Source of the DNA: Pelobates cultripes
Taxonomy: Eukaryota > Chordata > Amphibia > Anura > Pelobatidae
NCBI GenBank assembly: GCA_933207985.1
Contig: OW240917.1
Span: 125,575,829-125,639,828 of the forward strand
Reading direction: 5' to 3'
DNA length: 64,000 nucleotides
This document shows positions 33,693-46,848 of the stretch, piece after piece. Position numbers and translations under genes: made by a program. The notes under the pieces were generated by a model. The model made no database searches, was not told where the DNA came from, and worked only from the letters and a program-made list of their open reading frames with translations. How positions within the stretch are numbered: the stretch's first letter is position 1; each line of letters opens with the position of its first letter.

Positions 33693-34932
33693 GTGAAGCT
33701 GACATAGCACACTGTGCAAATGCTCTTGTGCAATGTGGCATGTCCTCTCTCTTTTACACTCACCACATCCACCTTTTCTCTGTCCCAGACTGCATACCAA
33801 GATCTTATGTCCACTAATAAGAAGGCAAGGAGAGTAGTGAGCAAGTGAGTGCTGGGGAACAGTCCCCAGAAAGCATAGAGTGAGTGCATCATTAGCATTT
33901 GCACCAAGCTCAGAGCACTGTCTGCATAGTGCGCCCTTAGTTGGCCAGCCACAATAATTGGTGGGCATCTTGACATGCAATCACGCCAGGCTGACCTTTT
34001 TTTTCCGGACAGACATACCCCCTTTGTGGGCATGTTTGCCTGAGAAATGAAAGCGAGATATTGGCATAAGGTATGTGTCTTCTTATGGGTTGCATCCTGC
34101 AAGTTTCTCTCCATTACTACTTCCATCAGATACATGAGGAGGTATGTTTTAGTGTTTTCTCTCGATAGGAGTTTGTAATTAGGCCCATTCTAATTCTCAG
34201 CACCAGGCAAAATGGGTTCTTAGGAAATTAATAAATATAAGGAGGATAAGCTTTTGTTAATAAAACAGTAGGTTACCTAGAGCAGCAATCACCGAGAAAG
34301 GGAACTGAATTTAGACCTAATTTAGTTACCAGATTTCTACGTATGAATGTTGCTATCTGAACTACATCTCTTAAAGTTCTCAAAGAGCTGTGCTTCCGGA
34401 TGACAATTACGTTAGTGGACACTGCAGGTTAGGAGGGCGAGACAAAGGGGTGAAACATACATAGGTACAATACCAGAAGAAGGACATTTCTAAAAATGGG
34501 AACCACGGAAGCAGGATTAAGTTGCAAATTAAAGCAGCACCAGTTATTGACTGGTAGCTCTGCCCAGTTTCTTTAAGTGTCAGGCATAGGAAATATACAG
34601 ACACAAAGAAGTCCATACTTTGTCTCAGTATATCTTCAGTGGAATTCTAACTTTCTCTTCTATTCAATTCTAAGGTTCTAAATACTCATTTATCAGAGGG
34701 TAGGGGACATTGCTGCTGTAATATATACAATGTCCTTTGTATAGCAAATATAAAATTGGACATGAAAAAAATACAGCAAATTATTTACGTTGAAATATGT
34801 TAAATGTGCAAAAGTTGTGTTGGTGCCTGATGTTCCTTTTGTTTGACAGCATTAAGTCTGCAACTCCTACAATTTTCATAATTTTGCTGTTCCTATCTAA
34901 ATCTCCATTTGTTTGTTTGTTTGTTTTTTCAG
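33693..34932 (+). other. FGF2: FGF2 intron 1, distal part with acceptor
   Basis: No gene or clear repeat. It ends with a pyrimidine tract (tttgtttgtttgttttttcag) forming a strong splice acceptor at 34931-34932. Confidence 0.6.
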
Positions 34933-35036
34933 TTAAATTGCAGATACAAGCAGAAGAGCGGGGTGTCGTTTCTATCAAAGGAATTGGTGCTAACCGCTAC
35001 CTGGCAATGAAAGATGATGGCAGATTAGTAGCATTG
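34933..35036 (+). CDS. FGF2: FGF2 coding exon 2
   Basis: 104 bases, the same length as human FGF2 exon 2. With the last base of exon 1 it completes an isoleucine codon and reads IKLQIQAEERGVVSIKG, then IGANRYLAMKDDGRLVAL. This is the beta-trefoil core; NRYLAMK-DGRL is the most conserved FGF2 signature. It is preceded by CAG and followed by the donor GTGAGT at 35037. The phase at the downstream end is 0, as expected for joining to KC-TECFFFERL-type sequence of exon 3, which was not found in the window. Both exons are on the plus strand without stops or frameshifts, so the gene looks functional. Confidence 0.97.
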
Positions 35037-35517
35037 GTGAGTATGTGTTAAATTACAGTATATTTAATATCTGGTGCACCATCAACAGGATGTAGCTTTT
35101 ATATAACACCATCATTCATACATTGAATAATAACAATCATTCTTTTAATGTTCTTTTTTGAAAATTATACAACTGAATAAAACATTCAAAATGAACAAAA
35201 ACTTGCAAATGAGTATATTGCAAATGAGTAGGAGAAACAGAAATATTGTGATGGCAACTACCTAATCACAGGGCAAAAGCTCTGTGAGAAGGTGTTAACT
35301 GGAGACTAACACAGAATAAATTAGTGGATATTCATCAATTGTACACTACACCTCACACCACACATCACATGTGTAAATGATCAGAAAAGTAATCCAAAGC
35401 CAAATGGCTATACCTCTATGAAAAGTGTAGAAAGGAAAGAAACTGTTTTGTTTTTTTAAATGTCCTATATTGTATGAGACTGATTCATTGCATATAGTTT
35501 TCTATAATCAGTCCACC
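35037..35517 (+). other. FGF2: FGF2 intron 2, proximal part
   Basis: Begins with the GTGAGT donor. No gene or repeat recognised before the MITE at 35518. Confidence 0.5.
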
Positions 35518-36039
35518 TTAAAGGAAAATTATAGTGTCAGGAATACAAAGGTGTATTCCTGACACTATAGTGCTGGTATTGCTGTTTAGGATCCTGTCAC
35601 CCCTGACTGTGCAGCGAAAAGGTGAGTTTATACACCATTTTTCCCATGCCGCATCAGTATTGCCTTGGCTGGCCCTGTTTGGTCCTGCCCCCATTGGTGA
35701 GATCATCAGTCTTGATAATCTCAGCCAACCCAATACTTTACAATAGGAAAGCATTGGGAGGCTATCGTGTATGGACAGAAAAACGCTTTACAGCATCAAT
35801 CAGCATCTCCTCCTAGAGATGCATTGAATCATTGCATCTCTATTGGTAATGTTTAGCACCACCATGCAGAGCTTGGAGGTGCTGAATGCCAGTGCTGTAT
35901 ACAAGTTTCTGTTTGAGTGATGGCCACTAGAGGTGTTCCAAGGCAGTGTTTACAGTGCTATCGCTGCAAGGACATGCTGTAGACACCAGAACCACTAAAT
36001 CAAGCTGTAGTGGTTCTGGTGACTATAGTGTCACTTTAA
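35518..36039. mobile_element. TTAA-type MITE, family B
   Basis: TTAA at 35518-35521 and 36036-36039. The left end reads aaggaaaattatagtgtc and the right end gactatagtgtcacttt. Just inside the left end is a palindrome of tagtgtcaggaata and its complement. About 522 bases, no coding. The middle (gagatcatcag ... gcattgggaggcta) is shared with 57534-57840. Confidence 0.75.
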
Positions 36040-37713
36040 AGTTCAAATCTGGTAATTTTGGCTGATTTATTTGTTATTCTATTTCAAGGTGTCCAAGAAC
36101 TGAAAATAATGTAGAATAATGCAATCCTGTTAACAATCCACAGCTTCCTACACTTGAATGGCGTGAGCAAGTTAAATGTCATATTATTTGACTCATGCAT
36201 CCAAGAATGAATTTAACAGATGTTGGTTGGATTTATGCCATATACAAATATAGAACATAAACATGAAAAAACTGTGCTGTATAGAATAGCTATTAAACTA
36301 AATGAGGAAATGTAATAGTTTGGGGATTAGAGCTCTGCCTCAGAGCACATTAGCTCAGCACTGTAGCAACTAGGCGCTTTACACTCTAACATTCTATGGA
36401 AAACAGGAGAATCAGAGCTAAGCTAGACGTGCTATACTGGAACTCTGTGGCTTGGGTGGCTGCCATTTAAAGACCTATGTCAGGAAAACCCACCACTCCT
36501 ACCCAGCTTCATGCAATTTGAAAAGTCATGGCGTAGCTTAAAAACACTGCTAAAATACTGCTGAGGAGATGAGAACCTCTAGCTTTTCTAAATGCACACA
36601 AGTTTCCATCTTCCAAAATGTTCCAGCATTCTAGGCAGTAGGTGAAGACTTCCTCTGAGTGTCCACACTGATCTGTTACTGACCTCTGTTTATGTGATTG
36701 CTGACTCCTTCGTTCACCATATTCCATTACCCATAAATTCCCAATAAATAACACAACACCATGTTACATGGGTAAGAGCAACGGCCACAGCTTTATTTAA
36801 ACCGGCTAGTTTTACCCAGCAGACAGGTACACTTTAAACTTCTTCCAGAGCCTCTTCAGTCTGTCCTTCGTCATCGACCAAATTCAGGCTGCGACTGCCC
36901 AAGCCAGTCTTGGCATTATTCATTTACCACACCCCTACTGGTAACCACTATCATCCACTTCTAATGCGTGCAACACAGACTTAAGAACCGATCAGTGTGC
37001 ATGCAGCAAAAAGGAACCTCCAGCACTGGGACGAACCTCCAGATAATGACCCACTAAAACAACTGGACAATAGATGCCACTGGTGGCTCCAACCCTAACC
37101 ACTACCCCTTTGGTTGGTTTTAGATCGCTGAATCAAAGATTTCACTTAATTTTCACACCAAAGAACATTCTGCCCTGAACTCTAGAAGTAGGAGCCACCA
37201 ATTTGCAAAGTTGCATAGAAAACACATTGAAAGAGCCACCCGGAACAAGACACTACCAGGCTCCCACAGCCGTGTTCACCAGTAGTCTGGTAACTTTCCC
37301 AGAACTCCCCGCTTCCAACTGTCAAACCAACTGTATCCTTTGGTTGCTATGCCAACCCATCAGGGCTGTAGTCATGCTCCCCCCTCCCTATTCACTCTGG
37401 GGATTGGTCTGGAAGGCAGAGTCTGCTGAGGAAAGCCTATAACATTCTATAATGGAGAACATGGTTTCTAAACTCGATTATCTTTTTGTCTGTATCTCAA
37501 GACAGCAGAAACCGAGCCATTCTCTATTTACCTTTTCAGACCTTAATGTAAAAACTATCCTGTTTGTGTGGATTTCTTGTACAAGGCTAGTAGGGGTCAT
37601 CCACTACTTATAGTGGTTGTCTAATGGACAGGTGCTAAAGGCATACAGAAACTCAAAATGTAAACACAGCAATACTTACACTATTCATCCAGCAGGGCTC
37701 CAGGACCACTACA
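36040..37713. other. No gene; unassigned GC-richer unit
   Basis: Bases about 36770-37450 are richer in C and G than their surroundings and look repeat-derived, but no terminal repeats, tail or protein motif was found. The remainder is AT-rich. Confidence 0.35.
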
Positions 37714-38060
37714 TTAAAGGGACAACCCAGACCCCTAATGGACTTTAGCTTGAAAAGCTTTATGTGGGAAGAGTGTGTTTTAGTTTGTTCATTTTACAAA
37801 AAGTGAAGATTTCAGTAGAAATTGCCACTTGTACAAATTAACCTGATTACACCCGCTCTGGCTTTCAAGCAGACAACCAGTCCTGTTACTTCCTGGTTGT
37901 TTAGCTCAGTGGAGCTAAACTCAATTGCCCAGAGCACCTGCCTTGCAAAGATTTCTTATTAAGCTGTATTGGAAAGTCTGTGATTGGACAGTCACAGAAA
38001 GTCTGGGCTAAACAGTGATATCTATTTATTTTGTATTTGGGCACTGGAGTGTCCCTTTAA
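37714..38060. mobile_element. TTAA-type MITE, family C
   Basis: TTAA at 37714-37717 and 38057-38060. Ends read aaagggacaacccag and, from the right, aaagggacactccagtgcc. About 347 bases. The terminal TTAAAGGGACA pattern is shared with families A and B, but the interior is different. Confidence 0.75.
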
Positions 38061-40929
38061 GCTGTAGTAGTTTTTGTAAAGGTATTTCCAGTTATATCAT
38101 TCCTGTCATTGCGATATGTTTGTAACTTTGTATATTACTATTTTTATTTTTTAAAGATAATATAGTGCTATTAATTTTATGAAATGTCTCCTTCAATTGA
38201 ACTGTGACCAGTATGCCCTTTGAAAATAAATATTTTTGCTAACAAGAATACCTACAAAGGGATATTCACAAAAGTGTGAACTATTGGTAATTCAAAGTGA
38301 ATTTTAACATTTTAAGTCAAAGCAGCTCAACTGCAAGTATTAGGTGTCTTGAAAAATAATTAGGTTGGTTGGGAATATAGGAGAGTTGGGTAATTTTGCC
38401 AATTTATCCATCTGGGCCTCAGTTTTAAAACGCACTGTATGATGAACAAATGTGATTTGTCAGTTGTTGCCAGTGTCTAACAATAGAAATCCATCTACGT
38501 TTTTTGTAGCACTTTTTATAACGGAATTTAATGTAATGAAACCACAATTGGTTGCATTCAAGGTTTTCATCTCACTAAAATATATATTGGCATTTATTAC
38601 ATTTTATCCAGTGTAATATTACTTTCAAATAGTGACTTCTAATATGCTAGATTTGTAGCATTGTAAGTTACTTTTGGAATGCCTGAAGACAGACACTGCT
38701 CATGTAAGACTTTATTCAGAGAGGCTAGTGTAGAAAATAAAATGATCAAATATAGGGCTTGGCAGACGCATTAACATGCTAAATACAGAAGCTGGTGTTT
38801 AAGTTTCATTCCGTATAATAGGCTCCTTATTCCATGGGGCAGGACGGCTTGTGTTTGTAATGCTGGAAGTAGTCAACAAATGCAAAAGGATCTTAAAAAC
38901 TTTCTACAATGTAAGCACTGCTTTACCAAAAACCACTTGTATTTAAAAATATGTTTTGTGTAAAATATTTTACAATTTATAAATTTCAAATTATTAATTA
39001 ATGTACTTATTTAAGCACCCTATATCCACTAAAATGCCACATATATAAATATGTTTGTATATATTATTATCATTATTATTACAATGTAGTCCGATGTATA
39101 TAATAATCGATCTATCACCATGTTCATTACTATGTACATAAAAATACATTGCAAGAATAATGTATAAAGACAAATGCAAATCATGTTATGGATGCACCTG
39201 TATGCATACTGGGCTGCAATCAGGGGGATACAGCCCCTACACATATAGTGGGCCCAGCAAGCCTGGCCCCTATATCCACAGTGGACTGGGCTCCTTACTT
39301 ACACACCTGGGTGAGGGAGATCAAACATCTTCCTTCCAAATCTTTGCTCAGCATGGGCCCCGAAGACTCTCAGCTGTCACCTCTGTGGAAGGCCCTCAGA
39401 TTACTAGAATCAGTGACTCATCAAACAATGTTCATTAGATACAGACCATTATTTATTAAGATTTTGTGCAAAGAAGGATATTACAAAAATAGATTCACTT
39501 AGAATCAATGTCTCTTCTAATGAAACTATAGGACCTTCCAAAATTGGCTCTGGAAAAGCTAAGCTGTGACATACTATTTATTATCCATATTAAGCATATG
39601 TTACAGAATATTTAATTGGCATTGGTGGTAGTAAGCTGGGTACTTGTTTTAGGCTATGGCCAATTCTTAGAATTAATTCAGTTAATTTCAGGGATCATTT
39701 CTGGGTTTTATGTAAGTCATCCAAATCTTATGATTGGTACTTGAGTCACGATCTCAGTATACAGAAGTTTAAATAACAGTACACCCTTTGTAAAAGGTGA
39801 TGCTGAGGTTTCAGTTATGTTATTTCATTTTCCACGTTTAGATTCATGTTCCTAATTTCTTTTCCGGCAATAAAATATATCACAACAAAGAAAATGTTTC
39901 GATTTTGTTATACCATTGTGTGTTGCCGTGGTTGTAAAAAAATAAGGTCACGTCATGGAAATGTTTCTGTTTTCTGGGCTTCTTCAACGACTATGATCTT
40001 GTGTGGGTGTCATAACATCCCAAACATGACTTCATTAAGAGTTTCCAAGTATTTCCTGAAACCAGTAATACATTTGGGTATATTAATTTTGCTGTAGCCT
40101 GTGTTTGCACTAACATACCATTAAAAATAAGACTTCTGCCGGCCAAACTATCAAACCATAATGGGTTCACTGACAAGTCACTTACGTTGTATTTTAGTTA
40201 AGTCTGCCCATTTTAGTTTAGCCTTCACTCTTTTATATGTATTTTTATGTTTTTAATCTGAAGGTCATATTTTATACAGCTATTTTCCATGTGTGTTAAT
40301 AAGTAATCCCTCTTCCACTGTTCCCTTCTCGCTTACATCTCCAGTCTTATATACATGTTTTCCACCAGTTGGTCTTTTTGCATAGTCCACCAGTGCTTAT
40401 ATTCCTATACCATAAATTAAATTTCTCCAATTAATTCCCCCAGTACCATATTGCCCTTTGCCCATTTCATCTTCACAAGCCTTTCCCCAAGACATCATCA
40501 AACTGCTTCCATCTGGTCCATATACCATTCTCCCTAAACTTCCCCTGCCCTTTTTCTTTCATTTAAAACCTGCCATATCTTGAAGGTCAGGGTCAGGCCA
40601 AGACATTGGTCCTTACTAAATACAGTTTATGTAATTAAAATGTAAATCAGAACAGAAAAATAGATTTTTGGCCCAAAATAAGAACTGCCCCTCCTAAATA
40701 GAGCTTACATTTTAAATTTCAATTGTCACGTTAGCGAATAACCCTGTAAGTTTGGTTCTCCCATTAAATTTTGGTGATATAATTCACACACTAAGAATGG
40801 AAAATAAAAATGCCAAAACAAAAATATGCTATGGTAATAAAACCTGGGAAAAGCTGGAAGTGGAATACTGCTAGTAATAATAATGTTACTGTAAAGTGAA
40901 TGAATAGTACTGAAATTGTTTCTAATAAA
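38061..40929. other. FGF2: Probable FGF2 intron 2, no gene
   Basis: Nearly 3 kb with no coding exon, repeat end or inverted repeat that I can support. Bases 39180-39440 are somewhat GC-richer (gggctgcaatcagggggata) and may be an old repeat. Confidence 0.45.
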
Positions 40930-41485
40930 CCGCTTTTCAATTTTCTTACCGTTTGGGACCAGGGCTGTTTTTACATTTCTGCTCTTGTGTTTAGCTGGAA
41001 TTTTACTCTTACTCATTTACTGTACCCACACATATTATATACCGTTTTTCTCGCCATTACATGGTATTTCTAAAGATACCATTATTTTCATCATATCATA
41101 TAATTTACTATAAAAAATTCTAAAATATAATGAATTAATTTTTTAAAAACACACTTTTTCTAACTTTGACCCCCAAAATCTGTTGCACATCTACAACTGC
41201 CAAAAAACACCCATGCTAAATAGTTTCAAAATTTTGTCCTGATTTTAGAAATACCCAATGTTAACATGTTCTTAGCTTTTTTTTTTTTTTGCGCAAGTTA
41301 TAGGGCAATAACTATCACTTTGCTATTTCCAAACCATTGTAACACTGATATCTTTCATGAATCCCTGAATAATCCTTCACATGTATATATTTTTTAAAAT
41401 AAGACAATCTAAGGTTACACTTGGGGTATTTTGACTCGTTTCATGCTCTTTTCATACAACCATTTTACCACCAATCTTTGCCTCT
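40930..41485 (+). repeat. Interspersed repeat, inverted partner of 10620-11165
   Basis: About 550 bases matching the reverse complement of 10620-11165 with moderate divergence. The two copies face each other 30 kb apart, on either side of both FGF2 exons seen here. Confidence 0.65.
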
Positions 41486-41685
41486 TCTCCTTTCTTTAGT
41501 GATGGTACAGGATCTGGGTCCAGGTTACTGCCAACTGGTAAGACAAAATGGTTAACTCAAGTCACCAGCTCTCGACTAAGCCACTCAGTCTCTTGCTAGA
41601 AATGATCCCAGCGTCCATTTCAGAGGCAGCCCGCCTACTTGATCCATTCCATTTCAACTACTCCATAGTTATAGCTTAGCATATA

Positions 41686-42815
41686 TGTGTTTCAGCCACA
41701 ACATTAAAAACACTGACAGGTAAAGTGAATAACATTGCACCTGTCAATGAGTGTTATATATTAGACCGCAAGTGAACAGTCAGTTTTAGAATTTCACGTG
41801 TTGAAAGCAGGAAAAATGGGCAAGCAAAAAGATCTCAGTGACTTGGACAAGGGCTAAATAGTGATGACTAGACGACTGGGTCAGAGCATCTCCAAAATGC
41901 CAAGTCTTGTGGGGTGTTCCCAGTATGCAGTGCTTAGTACCTACTGAATGTGGTGCAAGGAAGGACAACCAGTGATCCTATGTCAGAGTCATTGGGGCCC
42001 AAGACCCATTGATGCATTTAAGGAGTAAAGACTAGCCTGTCTGGTATAATTACACAGAAGAGCTACTGTAACTCAAATTGCTGAAAAACATACTGCTGGT
42101 CATTATAGAAAGGTGTCAGAAGAAACAGTGCATCACAGTTAGCTGTGTCCATCGATGAAAGTGCCTTAAATGGGAATCAGAGGGTCAGAACTGGGCCATG
42201 GAGCAATGGAAGAAGGTTGCATGGTCTGATGAATCACGTTTTCTTTTTGGACCACGTGGATGGCTGCATACGTTTCTGTTGTCTATCTGAAGAAGAGATG
42301 GCACCGGATGCACTATGGGAAGGAGGCAGGGTGGCGGAGGCAGTGTTATGCTTTGGGCAATGTTCTCCTGGGAAACCTTGGGTCCTTGCATTTATGTGCA
42401 TGTGATGTTACTTTGACATGTACCACCTACCTAGAGATTGCTGCCAACCACTTACTCTCCTTTGTGGAAATGGAAGTGGTTAGCAGGATAAAGCACCTTA
42501 CCATACTGCAAAAGTTGTTCAGGAATGATTTGAGGAACATGACAAAAAAGTTTAAGGTGTTGCCATGGCCTCCAAATTCCGTAGATTACAATCCGATTGA
42601 GCATCTTTAGGAAGTGCTGTAACAACAAATCCAATGCAGTGAGGCTCCACCTCGCAACTTGCAGAACTTAAATGATCTGTTGCTAATATCTTGGTGTCAG
42701 ATACCACAGGACACATTCAGAGGTCCGTGCCTCGAAACATTAGAGCTGTTTTGGCAGCACTAGGGTGATGTACATGATATTGGGCAGGGGGTTTCAATGT
42801 CATTGCTTATCAGTG
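41686..42815 (+). pseudogene. Tc1/mariner transposase remnant with eroded terminal repeats
   Basis: Left end near ttcagccacaacattaaaaa and right end near tttcaatgtcattgcttatc form decayed inverted repeats; TA is present at 42816-42817 and about 41684-41685. Between them, three frames give pieces of a Tc1-type transposase: MGKQKDLSDLDKG with stop codons in the helix-turn-helix, RVRTGPWSNGRRLHGLMNHVFF in the catalytic core, and LPWPPNSVDYNPIEHL just before the last acidic residue. Stops and frameshifts are frequent. Cut-and-paste transposase in origin, long dead. Confidence 0.8.
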
Positions 42816-42817
42816 TA

Positions 42818-44049
42818 CATATGAGTAGTGTATGGTCACCCCCTAACCTTTTTAGAGCGCTATTTATTGAATAGTACCCTTGTCCACTAGAATTTGATCT
42901 AGTGTAATACAAAATGTCAGTACATTGTCACCCCTTCCATAACTCCATTTAACTGATACATCTATTGTAAATATTTTAATAATTCTTTTGAACTCATTGA
43001 CAGCACGGAATCTATTCTGGAGCCTGGAAAGTGGAGTAGGTTAAAGCATGTGTTAATGTTTTCCCGGCTTTTGATCCTTGGAGATGTATTCAATCCACAA
43101 ATGAAATGCTTTCCATGTGGTTTACATTTTCTTGCTGGATCCAATACTTCTGTCTTAATCACCAAGAGAAACCCCCAGCGTGTGATTACAGTATTAGTAG
43201 CCTTGGATTCATCTAGGTACACTGCCAGTGTAACTCAGCCGTAATGCGGTTTATACAAAATCTCTATTATGTTGTAAATCATGTCGCATTTTTACTGAAA
43301 CATTTATTAGAGTTATAGTTGTTTATATGTTACACAATAATACATGTTAAGTTTCTACAGGAAGTATGTAAAGTAAAGTGATTGTCTCCACTGGAGAAAC
43401 CGCAGTTTTGGCAACCATTGTGCTCATACTGCATTTGAGTAGTTAGATTTGTAGTGTGATGAATTGCTATACAAACTCATCTACTAACAGTGCTGGAAGT
43501 AGTTTAAAAAGATGGATGAGGGCAATGTTGATAAACCATATAAGTGATTTAAAGGGTTATTCCAACCCTTTTTAGCTTAACACGTTTAACTAGCCTCTGG
43601 CACACAAGTGCAAATAACTCTGTATACATACAGATTTCTACTACCATGACCATTTCTAAAAACAGAAGTGTTCATGGTGGTTGGAGTCTCTATGTGCAGT
43701 GTGAAACATTGCACATAAGGAGATTAACTGCTCTGTTGCTGGACTTGTAACTCCACCTCCAGCAATGTCAGTGGGGTGTCATTATCCAGCCCAGAACAAG
43801 AATTCCAGATTGGCTAATGTGAATTCTGTGCAAACTTGTTGTCTGATTCCAGCACGCACAGCATGTTGGTACTAGATAACCAATGTGGGACTTAACTACC
43901 CAATCCAGTGGAGATTATTACTTCTCCCCCAGTTTTGACTGTGGTATCTTTTGTGCCATCCTATATTGTTCCTAGAGAGTGCGTATTGAGCTACACACAA
44001 AGTAATACAGAATGCTGTATCACCATCATAGCATTTTGCAATCGTCTCA
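42818..44049. other. No gene; one MITE end
   Basis: A TTAA followed by aagggttattccaaccc at 43549-43570 looks like the left end of a further TTAA-type MITE, with MITE-like interior to about 43880, but no matching right end was found. Otherwise nothing recognised. Confidence 0.35.
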
Positions 44050-44130
44050 TATATTGTTAAATTGTACCCTTTATAATATTGTAAAGTACTGCTATATATA
44101 ATAAGTTGGCGCTATATAAATGTAAATAAT
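44050..44130 (+). repeat. Repeat tip with ggcgctatataa word (copy 1)
   Basis: ttggcgctatataaatgtaa followed by an AAT-rich tail. The inverted form (tttatatagcgccaac) stands at 50339-50356. This word with an AAT tail looks like the 3' end of a retroposon family. Confidence 0.5.
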
Positions 44131-44939
44131 AATTATAATGATATGAGATAACCTCTGAGTGGTGTCTCTTATTGACATCAACCTAGGGATGTATATGTGT
44201 TCCTGCCTGTAATGCACATACTCATCACTTTTCAACTTGTAAACTGTTTTTGTATTTACTTTCAATACATTCCAAGCTGAGGACTGAGCTATTTCCTGGA
44301 ACTGAATTCCACACAACAGACATTTTTAAACTAGTTACTGTAGCAGAGCAAACCTTGACAAATACTGAGAACAAGGTTGCTATGACACAGAGAGTTAGCA
44401 TCCTGGCTCCTGGAGTTTATTATAATGCTTGGAAGTTAAGTTTTCACTTGGGAAATCATTAATTAATACATTTTTATTTACAAGTAATGATTAGCACTTT
44501 AAAAAAAATGCAGAGCAAAAAAATTGGGGGGTCTCATGGCAGATATTTACTAAGCCTCATGACTCTTTTCCAAAGTGTCTTCTCCCTCAAAGCATACATA
44601 TTAGGTAAATAAACAAAATTAACAGATGTAATAAATACACAAAAGACCTGAAATAGATGCTTGGCATTGTTCAGTGCTTGGCCCTTGAATAATCACTTCT
44701 ATTGTTTAGAAATGAAGCCTCACGATGCTGTTGCTCTAAGATTATTGCTGGATTACGAACACAAGTGCTATAGCTTGCACATTACATCATTTACTTGGGA
44801 TGCTGTCAAATTACTTGGAGTCAGTAGAGCTGTTGTGCAGTTCAGCTATTAGTATGTTTAGCATACTTTCCAACTGTCCCATTTTCACACTGACAGTCTC
44901 ATTTTGGCATCCTGTCCTAGGAGATGTGCCACATTATTA
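44131..44939. other. No gene
   Basis: AT-rich DNA between two retroposons. No coding frame or repeat recognised. Confidence 0.45.
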
Positions 44940-45172
44940 TTATTAATTCAATTTTACTATTATCATGACAGAAAGTCATTATTTTATTATGACACGGAGG
45001 TGAGTATTATGCTGCACTCTTTCTTTAATTCCCTCAGCAGAAAAGAAAAAACAAATTGAAAACAGATATAAACATCATAATACCAATCTCCGCCTAGTAA
45101 CATGAACATCCAATCAGTGACATCCTTATCGTATAGTAGGCGGAACATCGATGACCACTTCCTCTTTCTTGC
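44940..45172 (-). repeat. DIRS right inverted terminal repeat
   Basis: Contains gcactctttctttaattccc, cagcag, aaagaaaaaacaaa and gcggaacatcgatgaccact, each the reverse complement of words at 50117-50330. The outermost bases (44940-45012) are in addition complementary to the internal region at about 45565-45630. Confidence 0.75.
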
Positions 45173-45559
45173 AAATCCCGAAGAAGAACTCAAACTCGGA
45201 GCAGGAAACGAAACAAGCCAGAACCCAAATGAGCCAGAACAGGGCATGTGATCCAGACAGACATTGCAACATATTCCTGCTAAAAGAAACAAGAAAATAT
45301 GGTAATTTCTTGAAATCATGGAATGGCAGCATATTTAGAAGAATAATTGCCTGACTAGTCAATGACAATGACTCCTAAAATCTAATAGGAAGAAACCTAT
45401 CAGTCCTAGGATAGTAACGTCATACAACGACCCCTAATTAAACTGCACCCTATAGCAGGCATATAATGACAGCAACATCGTCAAACCAAACTTACCATCG
45501 AGGATAGGTCATTCAAAAAGTAACCTACCTTGTCCTATACCCGAGCCGTCCGAGGGCGG

Positions 45560-45640
45560 GTGGGTGGGATAATACTCGCCTCTGTGTCTTTAATAAAATC
45601 AAGACTTTCCATCATGATAATAGTAAAATCCTTGAAATTT
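45560..45640 (-). repeat. DIRS internal complementary region
   Basis: gtctttaataaaatcaagac and catgataatagtaaaat here are inverted copies of the element's right terminus (44940-45012). Its first half (gtctttaataaaat) also matches the very end of the left ITR at about 50317-50331. In DIRS elements this region templates completion of the circular intermediate. Confidence 0.65.
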
Positions 45641-45673
45641 TATTGAAGACCCAGATGCTCCTATTATGCTAGT

Positions 45674-46848
45674 TCAAAGCTGTGATATCACGACTTCTGC
45701 AAAATGCTGAATTGGTTTAAAGTAGAAATTATGGAAAGTAGACTCCGAGGACCAATCAGCCGCTTTTAAAATATCCTCCAAAGGACAACCAGCAAAGGAG
45801 GCTTTAGAAGCCATAGCACCGCGAATCGAATAAGGAGAAAAAAATGGAGATATCAATACCTGCCAAGGACATGAGCCATTTGACTCAACGAGCCAAGGTA
45901 GTGGAGGAAACTGGAGCATGAGGTTTATGAAAGGAAATGAAGAGTTGGGGGTCTGAACCTGTCCGAAGGGAGGCAGAATGTGCTTCGTAAGCCCGTAGAC
46001 ACGCCACTGGGCAGAGTCGCGGTTTCATGGGAAAAGCCAGGTATATGACCCAACTGGAGGGCGATTTTGTCCTACGTGAAATGTCAAAAACAACTCCGTC
46101 TGTGGAGAATGAACAAGCATTGACATTGAGTGACCTAACATCTGACACTCTTTTGCATGAGATCAAACAAAATCGCATAACCAATTTAGCCGACAATTGT
46201 TTTAGGGATAAAGATTCGTTATCTGGCCAATGTATAAGAAAGTTTAATACCCGTGAAACGTCCCATAAGGAGGAATAGCAAGCAGGGGTGGCCTTGCAAA
46301 GCGAATGCCATGGAGAAGACGACAGACAAATGGGTGGCGTCCAATCAGGGCACCATCAATGCCGGCATGGCCAGTTGAAATAGCTGAGTGGTAGAGGTTT
46401 ACCGTCCGATATGCTTTCACGTTATCATAAAGGGAAGTCAAAAATTGGAGGACAGTTGTCACAGGAGTTGATAGGGGATCCACATCCTGTGCCACGCACC
46501 AACCATCCCATGTGAGCCAACCAGACTTGTAAGACTGTCTCGTGCCAGGTGCCCATGTGCCCTTGAGAAGTCGGAGAGTCGAGTGCGAAACTCCCTTGAT
46601 CGCCCAGGGTCCCTGGAAATTAGCCATGCCATGAGGCGGAGGAGATCCTGGAGGATCAAGGGGGGGAGGGTCCCATTGGGGTCTCGTGGGAGAGATTGGG
46701 AGACCGGGAGGAGCTGTGGGCGATCTATAGCCATCTCCAGTAGAGGATGGAACCAAGGTTGCGACGGCCAAAGGTGGGTTATTATCACTAGGCAACCCAA
46801 TTGGCGCCGCAGAAGGAGAAGGCAATGAGGGATGAGGGCAAATGGAGT
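45674..46848 (-). pseudogene. DIRS tyrosine recombinase, broken
   Basis: Minus-strand frames 46825-46244, 46196-45885 and 45919-45674 form one protein. The first has the SAM-like core-binding domain (TWAPGTRQSYKSGWLTWDGW). The second has the first catalytic arginine in SCKRVSDVRSLN. The third has the box 2 motif, normally H-x-x-R, here as YSIRGAMAS, and ends ADWSSESTFHNFY, with the nucleophilic tyrosine in FHNFY. The box 2 histidine is replaced by tyrosine (TAT for CAT). Two frameshifts also disable it. The family cuts and joins DNA to insert the circular element. Confidence 0.8.
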
